Origin: Nonomuraea sp. PA05
GTDB lineage: Bacteria > Actinomycetota > Actinomycetes > Streptosporangiales > Streptosporangiaceae
DNA: 42,151 nt
Assembly (NCBI RefSeq): GCF_008086045.1
Contig: NZ_VSEY01000074.1
Coordinates: 1 to 42,151, forward strand
Direction: 5' to 3'
This document shows positions 16,944 to 23,294 of this stretch, in pieces. The position numbers and the translations under genes were made by a program. The notes under the pieces are model-generated. The model ran no database searches, had not been told where the DNA came from, and worked only from the letters and a program-made list of their open reading frames with translations. How positions within the stretch are numbered: the stretch's first letter is position 1; every line of letters starts with the position of its first letter.

Positions 16944-17486
16944 ATGAGCTTCATGGCGATCAGTGGACGGATGATCGGTGTGGGAGTGATCCTCACCGGG
17001 TGGGATGGGCGGATCCTGCTGGGTGAACGAGTGAAGGCCGGCGAGCCGCCGTCGTGGTGCCTGCCCGGCGGAGCGGTGGAGCCGGATGAGAGCTTCGAGG
17101 CGGCCGCCACGCGGGAACTGCGCGAGGAGACCGGCATCGGCGACGCGAGCCCGCCCCGCGTCACCGCCGTCGCCCTGGACCACCACGTCGGCGTGGTGCG
17201 AGTGACGGCGGCCGTGACCATGCGGCGCGGAGCGGCACAGCCCTCGGTGACGGAGCCGCACGTGTTCCGGTCGTGGCGGTGGTTCGCCACAAACGACCTG
17301 CCGTCGCCGCTGTTCCCGGCGACGGCCCACCTCCTGAACGGCTCCTACGCCGAGCACTACGCCCTGGCCGGCCGACGGTGGCAAGGGGCGTCATCGGTCC
17401 TCGCGGGTGCGTTGGAGGGCTGGGCGGAGGCGTCCGGCGGGGACGTCGAACGCTGCGAAGCCTGTTCGCCATTGACGCAGCATTAG
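16944..17486 (+). CDS. NUDIX hydrolase
   Basis: About 180 residues. The NUDIX box is complete: GGAVEPDESFEAAATRELRE followed by ETGI, matching Gx5Ex7REUxEExGU, which binds Mg2+ for hydrolysis of nucleoside diphosphates linked to another moiety. The domain starts IGVGVILTGWDGRILLGERV. Candidate starts are ATG 16944, 16953 and 16971 or GTG 16908. The last has GGAGG only one base away, too close, so 16944 is used with reservation. It is a single gene after the APH-like kinase; no partner enzyme fixes the substrate. Confidence 0.86.
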   Translation: MSFMAISGRMIGVGVILTGWDGRILLGERVKAGEPPSWCLPGGAVEPDESFEAAATRELREETGIGDASPPRVTAVALDHHVGVVRVTAAVTMRRGAAQPSVTEPHVFRSWRWFATNDLPSPLFPATAHLLNGSYAEHYALAGRRWQGASSVLAGALEGWAEASGGDVERCEACSPLTQH

Positions 17487-17603
17487 CCGCTGAGCAGCCT
17501 GAACTCTCAAAAACCCAAGATGACCACTCCGGCCACACCGCTTGACCGCGTCGATGTCCTGGTGGCCGCTTGTGAAGCGATCGTCAGAAAGCCGTCCGGA
17601 AGG

Positions 17604-18272
17604 TCAGGGGGCCACCAGATGCCCGGAGGGCAGACGCGTCCGGGTGAACTCCCATATGTTGACGCGTCCACGCAGGCTGGGCAGGACGCTGCGCCAGGCC
17701 GGGTCGAAGAGCAAGTCGAGGTGGGCGAGGAGGTGGGGCTCGGTCCAGCTCGGGTCGCGCAACGCGGTTGAATCGAGAACGGCCGCCGCGGTGGTCCGTA
17801 CCCTTCCGGCGCTGGAGTGAGCGAGGATCAGCCGAATGGCGTCCAGGCCGTCCAGGCCGCCGCCGTTGTGTAGATGACGCTGATCCGGCGGGACGTCGGG
17901 CAGCAGCGCGGCGGGACGTTGCGGCGGATTGACGGCCAGCAGCTGCGCGTTCATCGGGGCGAGCAGACGCCAGTCGGCCTCCCAGAGGGTGAGCCGCTCG
18001 CGAGCCTCGTGACCGAGGAGCTTGACGACGTTGCGGGCGGTGTCGGCGAGTGCGGCCCCATCCTGGTCCTGAGCGATCACGTGCCGGGCTCCGGCGGTCA
18101 GGGCGGCGAGAGTAACCAGGCCGGCCCCGCATCCCGCGTCCACGACGACCTGGTCCCGGGTGTCGTCCATGGTGGAGGCGAGGAAGGCGGAGAAGGTCGA
18201 CGGCCGGTGCACGCCCGGGCTCGCTCGCAGCTCGCGCCCCACGTTGCCCCAGTGTTCAAGGGAGGACCGCAT
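17604..18272 (-). CDS. Class I SAM-dependent methyltransferase
   Basis: 222 residues. SAM motif I VVVDAGCGAGLVTLAAL (about 43-59), an acidic motif II region (IAQDQDGAAL), and motif IV NPPQ (115-118) followed by NGGGLDGLDAIRLIL. NPP-type motifs occur in methyltransferases acting on planar nitrogen (adenine, guanine, Gln) such as PrmA/RsmC/HemK-like enzymes. The exact target cannot be read. It starts 6 bp after the GNAT gene and is translated from the same mRNA. Confidence 0.88.
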   Translation of the reverse strand: MRSSLEHWGNVGRELRASPGVHRPSTFSAFLASTMDDTRDQVVVDAGCGAGLVTLAALTAGARHVIAQDQDGAALADTARNVVKLLGHEARERLTLWEADWRLLAPMNAQLLAVNPPQRPAALLPDVPPDQRHLHNGGGLDGLDAIRLILAHSSAGRVRTTAAAVLDSTALRDPSWTEPHLLAHLDLLFDPAWRSVLPSLRGRVNIWEFTRTRLPSGHLVAP

Positions 18273-18278
18273 GATCGC

Positions 18279-18896
18279 TTACCGGCAGCCGGCGGCGCTG
18301 AGACGGGCGCGCAACACCGCTCGCACCGTCGGCCATTCGGCGGTGGTCACGGCGAACATGGCCGAATCGCGGAGCCGCCCTTCCTCGCCGGGCGCCCAAG
18401 ACATGGACCAGGAGCGCAGGACGCCCTCGAACGGGATGCCGAGCCGCTGGAGCGCGTGACGGCACCGCAGGTTGCGGGCGTCGGTCTTCAGGTCGACGCG
18501 GGCGACGCCGAGCGTCTCGAACGCATACGTCATCAGCAGCAGCTTGGCCTCGGCGTTGATCCCGGTGCCCTGCGCCGAGGCGGCGAGCCAGGTGAAACCG
18601 ATCTCGATCGCCCGTACACCCGGGCGGTCCGGCCAGGTGCGGGGATCCCACAGCGCGGTACAACCCACCGTCCTGCCGTCGGCGACCCGGACCTGCCCGA
18701 ACGGGGTAGCTCCCTCGCGCGTGAGCTGCGCCGCCACATAGTCCTTCATCCCGTACGCGCTGGGCACCAGGGTGAAGCCGTAGGACGAGCGATCCTCCTC
18801 GGCGGCCTCCGCCAGGTCCGTCACGTGCCGCATCGCCAGCGGCTCCAGCCGCACCAGATCACCGGTCAACGAAGGAACATCAAACCGCGTGCTCAT
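18279..18896 (-). CDS. GNAT N-acetyltransferase (RimJ/RimL-like)
   Basis: 205 residues, with the RimJ/RimL opening TGDLVRLEPLAMRHVTDL, an IEIGFTWLAASAQGTGINAE acetyl-CoA pyrophosphate loop (Q-G-T-G), and the late motif LGVARVDLKTDARNLRCR. These enzymes acetylate protein N-termini, amino acids or antibiotics. GAGGAG lies five bases before the ATG. The leader carries a strong GNRA hairpin (18923-18956), suggesting post-transcriptional control. First gene of a two-gene operon with the methyltransferase. Confidence 0.9.
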   Translation of the reverse strand: MSTRFDVPSLTGDLVRLEPLAMRHVTDLAEAAEEDRSSYGFTLVPSAYGMKDYVAAQLTREGATPFGQVRVADGRTVGCTALWDPRTWPDRPGVRAIEIGFTWLAASAQGTGINAEAKLLLMTYAFETLGVARVDLKTDARNLRCRHALQRLGIPFEGVLRSWSMSWAPGEEGRLRDSAMFAVTTAEWPTVRAVLRARLSAAGCR

Positions 18897-18922
18897 CGAG
18901 ACTCCTCATCGTTCCTGGCATT

Positions 18923-18956
18923 GGCACCTTTCCCGGCTTTCGCCGGGGAGGTTGCC
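18923..18956 (-). promoter_or_regulatory. GNRA-capped hairpin in the GNAT-methyltransferase leader
   Basis: In the minus-strand transcript, CCCGGC-GAAA-GCCGGG forms a perfect 6-bp stem with a GNRA tetraloop (18932-18947). Flanking CCT/AGG and GGCA/TGCC extend it to about 13 pairs with one bulge. It ends about 25 bases before the AUG and sits just upstream of the Shine-Dalgarno. It could be an attenuator, a stability element or a protein/ribosome-sensing leader; which is not known. Confidence 0.5.
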
Positions 18957-19249
18957 GGACCGTCGCAGGGCCAGGTCCCTCAAGTCCTCTGGATGATTAA
19001 CGGATCGGGATCTTGCCAGGTCGGGACGTATTCCGTCAACCGGCACCCGGTGTCGGTCGATCGTTCGTCTTGAGGTGCCGGTCAAGGCGAGGTGTGGCCG
19101 GAGCTTGAATCGCGGGGAGCGTCAGCCGGTTGCCCCGTCCGGGTGTACTTCCCCAGCGGCAGGCTGACGCCACTGCCGAGGGATCGCAGCGCACAGGCGC
19201 AGTCGTGGTCTTGGCGATGTTGAGCCGTCACCAGCGGCATCCGACCTTT
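18957..19249. other. Gene-poor stretch before the recombinase remnants
   Basis: No supported gene on either strand. The only structure seen is a perfect 9-bp inverted repeat, GCGTCAGCC (19119-19127) and GGCTGACGC (19162-19170), with a 34-nt spacer. It could be a transposon-end scar or a terminator. Confidence 0.4.
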
Positions 19250-19381
19250 CTAACAAGGGTCAGTGGGTACGGCGGCGGAGCGCCAGGACTCGGGGATCTT
19301 GGCGATGGCCTCAGCGCCGGGTTTGACGTAGCGCAGGGCGGTGCGGGGGTTCTTGTGCCGAGTCTTGCCCGTGATGAGCTG
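19250..19381 (-). pseudogene. Tyrosine recombinase C-terminal fragment
   Basis: A 43-residue reading frame ending at TAG contains GKTRHKNPRTALRYVKPG, the C-terminal box of actinobacterial tyrosine recombinases: the third-position His of the catalytic set (RHKN) and the nucleophile Tyr (LRYVKPG). An in-frame stop immediately precedes it and nothing upstream on this strand continues the gene. A fragment only, missing the core-binding domain and most of the catalytic domain. Confidence 0.75.
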
Positions 19382-19395
19382 CTACCGCAGACGTC

Positions 19396-19548
19396 GTGCG
19401 GCGGGCCGACATGGGTGCCACGCCGAAGATCACCGCTCTTCGCGGCGGGCACGTCACGCTCGCCGCGGCCGCCGACGCCTTCCTGGCCACCTCGCGCACC
19501 ACCAACCCCAATACCCATCGTGCCTCGGCCATCGAGCGGCTCGATGTA
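19396..19548 (+). pseudogene. Tyrosine recombinase N-terminal fragment
   Basis: Starting with MRRADMGATPKITALRGGHV, the frame matches the N-terminal core-binding domain of actinobacterial integrases (AAADAFLATSRTTNPNTHRA). After the SAIERLDV segment the similarity stops, with a short deletion after THRA, and no catalytic domain follows. It begins 15 bp from, and points away from, the C-terminal fragment on the other strand, so the two cannot be one gene as arranged. Confidence 0.7.
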
Positions 19549-19818
19549 CCGGATAACGTGCGGGAGTCGCACACAGCCCCGCCAAGGGGGTTCTGCTGGT
19601 CGCCGCGCGTTTCCGCTGTCCCTCGATGCCGCCGCGACGCTTCGTATTCCCGGACGATGGTCTCCGGCTCATGACCACCACCTCCAGGGTGGCACCATTT
19701 CACTCATGGTCGTGGTCAGGGGACAGGACGGGGCGGTCGGCGGAATATGACCGATTATTGTCATATTGAACCGATTTGTGTGGTTGACGGCAGATCGATG
19801 ATCCTAAAGTTTTCCCGC
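19549..19818. other. Non-coding stretch, partly AT-rich
   Basis: No supported gene. The part from about 19740 to 19860 is clearly richer in A/T than the surroundings (runs such as GATTATTGTCATATTG), which may be the promoter area of the MOSC pseudogene or imported DNA. Confidence 0.35.
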
Positions 19819-20557
19819 ATGGGAACACCATCGAGACCGGCAACAACAAATATCAGCAGGCTGATCACCTATCCGGTCAAGGGTTGTGCTGGAGTCTCAC
19901 TGGATGAGGCGATGGTGACCAGGGCGGGTCTTGCGCATGACCGCAGCTTCATGGTGATCGACACGGACGGGGTGTTCCGTAGTCAAAGACGGGATCCCCG
20001 GCTGGCGGTCATCCATCCCGCCATCGACGGTGACGGCGACTGGCTCATCCTGCGCGCTCCCGGCGCCGACATCTTGCGCCTGGATGTCGATCAGCGCTCG
20101 ACCCGCCGGGAGGTGAACCTGTTCGGCACGCGTTACATGGGAATCGATCAAGGAGAGAACGCTGCCGATTGGTTGTCAGATGTGCTGGGCGTGCCCAGCA
20201 GGCTGGTGCGAGTGCCACCGGAGCACCCCCGGGCCGCCCCTGCCCATGTCCAGGTTCCGGCCGAACATCGTGATCGACGGGTGGGAGATGCCCCACCTGG
20301 AGGATCGGATGCGCCATCTCACACTGGGCAGCGCCGAATTGGGTTACACCAAACTCGCCATCCGGTGCGCCGTCACGATGGTCGATCAACTCAGCGGCAC
20401 CAAGGCAGGCCCTGAACCACTACGCACCCTGGCCGGCTATCGGAGAGCAGCACAAGACGGCGTCGCGTTCGGTGCCAAGTTCTCCGTCATCTGCCCGGGA
20501 AAGGTCACCATTGGCGATGAAGTGGTGATTCGCTCTTGGGGCGACCCGGAGCTCTGA
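19819..20557 (+). pseudogene. MOSC-domain protein, broken
   Basis: The N-terminal half is a MOSC N-terminal beta barrel (ISRLITYPVKGCAGVSLDEA, HDRSFMVIDTDGVFRSQR) up to LVRVPPEH. The C-terminal half is in another frame: MSRFRPNIVIDGW, then GYTKLAIRCAVTMVDQ, and VAFGAKFSVICPGK, including the conserved Cys of MOSC proteins. Between them (about 20225-20250) the usual TPGTSGYAD...LLNERI segment, roughly 30 residues, is missing and the frame has changed. So one deletion removed the core and broke the gene. Intact relatives are molybdenum-cofactor sulfurtransferase-like proteins or handle N-hydroxylated compounds. Confidence 0.8.
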
Positions 20558-20737
20558 CCTGTGGCGCACAAGAACGGATTCACCAGCGCCAGGCCCCTGC
20601 GCGACTCCGGCACGTCATCCGGCCGGCCCTGGTCATCCGCGACACCGGCGGCGACGACCTCGCCCGCGAGGAATCCCTCGGCGACCTGCTCAGCTTCCAG
20701 GACATCACCGCGCAGTTCCTCCGCGCCCAAGGGCTGC
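20558..20737. other. Unassigned stretch between MOSC and IS21 remnants
   Basis: About 180 bp with several open frames but none recognisable; probably remodelled mobile-element DNA. Confidence 0.3.
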
Positions 20738-20851
20738 GCCCGCACCCTGCTGGAGGTCCTGCTGCTGCACCGGCACATGGACGGCGAGCACGTCGTCGCC
20801 GGACTCGCCGCCGCGTTGCCGGCCGGAGCACTGACCGCTGATGCGGTCGCG
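20738..20851 (+). pseudogene. IS21-family transposase (istA) C-terminal fragment
   Basis: A short frame reads ARTLLEVLLLHRHMDGEHV, then VAGLAAALPAGALTADAVA, which is the near-C-terminal signature of IS21-type IstA transposases from actinomycetes. The rest of istA, istB and the IS ends are absent. A relic; the ATP-binding partner is not present in the window. Confidence 0.65.
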
Positions 20852-20921
20852 GGTTATCCACAAATAGCTCTTAATGGGCCCCGCGCGCAGCGCGCCCCGC
20901 ATCCGCTATCACCCCACCCCA

Positions 20922-20949
20922 TTGAATACACAGTGGAATGACCTAGATA
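20922..20949 (+). promoter_or_regulatory. Promoter of the binding-protein-like gene (near-leaderless)
   Basis: TTGAAT (20922-20927) and TAGATA (20944-20949) are separated by 16 bases. The expected start site (about 20956) is only a few bases before ATG 20960 and no Shine-Dalgarno is seen. The mRNA is therefore probably leaderless or nearly so. Confidence 0.6.
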
Positions 20950-20959
20950 CTCTGAGTGC

Positions 20960-22162
20960 ATGATGGGCGGGTTGGCAGCCGGGCAGAACGGGGAGCTGTG
21001 CGTGGGAGCGGTCGTTCCGCGTACCGGCAGGCTGGCGCGGCTGGGGGATCCGCTCTCCTTCGCCATGGAGTTCGTGCGGCCCTCCCTGCGTCACGTGGTC
21101 AACGCCGGGCGCCGCCATCCCCTCCGGCTCGCCTGGCGCGACAGCCGCTCCGATCCGGTCACCGCCCGCCAGGCGGTGCGGGATCTCGCCCAGCTGGACA
21201 AGGCTCAGATCGTGGTGACCATGGCGGGCAGCCAGGTGCTGCCCGCGGTGGCCGACGCGTGTGAGGAGCTCGGCCTGCCGTGCCTGTCCACGACGTTCCC
21301 CTGGCAGGGCTTCGTGTACGGGCGCGGCGGCGACCCCTCGCGGCCCTTCCTCTGGACCCACCACTTCGCCTGGGGCCTGGACGACATCGCCGACGTCTTC
21401 ACCGAGCTGTGGCAGCGCTACAGGCCGCAACCGCGCGTGGGCTGCTTGTGGAACGACGACCTGCAGGGGCGCCTGCTGCGTCATCCCAGCTACGGCTTCC
21501 TGCCCCGCGCGCGAGCACGAGGCCACATCGTCACCGACCCCGGCGGCTATCACGAGCCCGCCGACAGTTTCACCGGACACATCCGCCCTTTCCTGGACCA
21601 GGACATCGAGGTCGTCACCAGCGCCGCCACAGAGGCCGACCTCACCCTCTTCTGCCGGCAGGCCATCGAGCAGAGGCTACGGCCTGGCCTGATCACCTCC
21701 TCACGCTGGCTGGCCTACCCCTGCACGGCCGAGGACAGCGTGCTCGCCCACGCGGGCGTGGCCACCTTGGTCTACTGGTCTCCGCGCCACCCCTACCGCT
21801 CCAGCCTGGACGGCACGACGCCCGCGCAACTCGCCGACGCCTACGAACAGCGCACCGGCAACCGATGGCTGCAGCCGCTGGGCCTGGCCCACGCGCTGGT
21901 GGAGGTGGCCGCCCACGCCCTGGCCACCGCCGACGATCCCACCTGCCGCCGCTCGGTGGCCACGACCATCGGCCGTACCCGGCTGGACACCATCGCCGGC
22001 ACGCTCGACTGGACCACGGGACCGACCCCCAACGTGGCGCCGATGCCGCTGGCCGGCGGCCAGTGGCAGCGGGAACGGCGAGATCACAGCGAGCTGATGA
22101 TCGTCACCAACACCGGCGTGCCCGAGGTGGCCGTCGAGGCCGACCTCATAGCCGCGCGCTGA
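20960..22162 (+). CDS. Periplasmic-binding-protein-like (type I) protein without signal peptide
   Basis: 400 residues resembling the Leu/Ile/Val-binding (Peripla_BP_6) family: ELCVGAVVPRTGRLARLGDPL as first strand and helix, LRLAWRDSRSDPVTARQAVRDL, IVVTMAGSQVLPAVADACEELGLP, and a second domain with VTSAATEADLTLFCRQAIEQ. Unlike ordinary ABC-import binding proteins it has no signal peptide or lipobox, and no permease or ATPase gene is nearby. It therefore probably works in the cytoplasm as a ligand sensor or enzyme regulator (inference). It is the only intact gene in the 19.2-22.6 kb graveyard and is followed 50 bp later by an integrase fragment, which hints at cargo status. Fold confident, role unknown. 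Confidence 0.8.
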   Translation: MMGGLAAGQNGELCVGAVVPRTGRLARLGDPLSFAMEFVRPSLRHVVNAGRRHPLRLAWRDSRSDPVTARQAVRDLAQLDKAQIVVTMAGSQVLPAVADACEELGLPCLSTTFPWQGFVYGRGGDPSRPFLWTHHFAWGLDDIADVFTELWQRYRPQPRVGCLWNDDLQGRLLRHPSYGFLPRARARGHIVTDPGGYHEPADSFTGHIRPFLDQDIEVVTSAATEADLTLFCRQAIEQRLRPGLITSSRWLAYPCTAEDSVLAHAGVATLVYWSPRHPYRSSLDGTTPAQLADAYEQRTGNRWLQPLGLAHALVEVAAHALATADDPTCRRSVATTIGRTRLDTIAGTLDWTTGPTPNVAPMPLAGGQWQRERRDHSELMIVTNTGVPEVAVEADLIAAR

Positions 22163-22214
22163 CCTTGCGTGCGCCTGTCGGCTCCGGTCCCGCCGGTGGC
22201 GGCTGTCGGCGTAG

Positions 22215-22633
22215 GGCGGCACCATCGAATGGGTGCACTGGCAATCGGGCACCGCCCAGCTCCTGCCCCGGCTGCTCCAAGGCCGCACGCGCGGGCCCGT
22301 GTTCCTCACCGACCGCCGGGCGCCTGCCTACGTTCCCACGCGTGACACATGCCCGGTCACCGGGCGAGGCCGCCTGTCCTACCCGCGCGCCGAGTACCTG
22401 TTCAAGAACACCTCCGCCGAGCTCGACCCGCACGGCGACGGCTGGACCTTGCACCAGCTCCGGCACAGCGCTCTGACCCACCTGGCCGCCCCCGGCCGCA
22501 CCGCCCCCGAACTCCAGGCAAAAGTCGCCACCAGGACCTGGGCAGCCTCGGCCGCTACGTCCGCCTGGGCGAGGAAACAAGTGCCCGCGTCACCGCCGAG
22601 CACGACCCCGCTGCCCAGCGACACCGACGCTGA
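22215..22633 (+). pseudogene. Tyrosine recombinase C-terminal half, frameshifted
   Basis: After an in-frame TAG at 22212 the frame reads TIEWVHWQSGTAQLLPRLLQ and GPVFLTDRRAP, then LHQLRHSALTHLA: the catalytic HxxR box of actinobacterial integrases. One base is missing in an A run near 22520. The sequence then continues in another frame as SRHQDLGSLGRYVRLGEETS, which carries the final His and the nucleophile Tyr. The N-terminal half is absent. If the A-run deletion is a sequencing error the C-terminus would be intact, but the gene would still be a fragment. Confidence 0.78.
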
Positions 22634-23294
22634 CCAGACGAGGCCAAGGGTCCAAGCCGTACCCCGCCCATTCCTGCACTCAACTGTAGGTCGACTTAGA
22701 GCTGCAGTTCCACCGCGATCATGATGCTGGTAGGTTTCCGGCGAGGCTTGCAGCGTCATCAAAGCGACACATCTGTTACCGAACGTCACCTACCGTGACA
22801 CGACGTAGATCAAAGTTGCGCTGTGAGATCGAACGGACTCCGGCGTTAACGACGGTTGGAAGCACGCCACGGCAGGGGTTCGCTGACCTGGGAGAACCCC
22901 GCTAACGCCGGATCCCGTTCCATATCTCACACCCCGATCCGGCAGCCCCCATCCGGCATGCCCGTGAACGAAGGACGCCCATGCGCGCTTGCGGCGGACG
23001 GCCACGGCGAACTCGTCGAACCTGCGGTGTTGGTTGGTCACCATGAGCGGCGTGGGTGTCGGCTCGGATCGGTTCGCCGGAGCAGGACCGGCGTGGGCCG
23101 GTCGGTGGTGTACGCGCGTGCCGCGTTGATCCCGGCGACCGGCACGTCCTTCCACCACCCCGCCGGCAAGAGCTGCGATGGTTGTCTTGGGCGGTCAGCC
23201 TCCCCACAGGTCAACGACAAGCGGCCGATCTCTGGGGCGTGAGTTCGGCCCGGAACGCTCGCCGTCCTGCTGGCGGAGCACGACATGGTCCTCG
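22634..23294. other. Gene-free stretch with palindromic repeat
   Basis: No convincing gene on either strand over about 660 bp. It contains repeat copy B (22822-22931) and a small inverted repeat GTCAC-CTACC-GTGAC near 22788-22802. Short open frames exist but none is recognisable and they overlap the repeat. Confidence 0.45.
22822..22931. repeat. ~110-bp palindromic repeat, copy B
   Basis: The outermost ends TGTGAGAT (22822-22829) and ATCTCACA (22924-22931) are perfect inverted repeats. Inside them, GAACGGACTCCGGCGTTAAC (from 22831) mirrors, with few mismatches, the right arm, which on the minus strand reads GGAACGGGATCCGGCGTTAG. That right arm is identical over about 29 bases to the left arm of copy A at 11124. 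An inner GGGGTTC/GAACCCC pair (about 22876-22900) makes it foldable as a branched hairpin. Confidence 0.72.

Noticed and set aside
20960..22162. Calling the binding-protein-like gene part of an amino-acid ABC importer
   Set aside because: No signal peptide or lipobox and no permease or ATPase nearby; a cytosolic role fits better.
22856..23242. Short open frames in the stretch after the integrase fragment
   Set aside because: They overlap the palindromic repeat, lack recognisable domains and ribosome sites, and occur in all frames.
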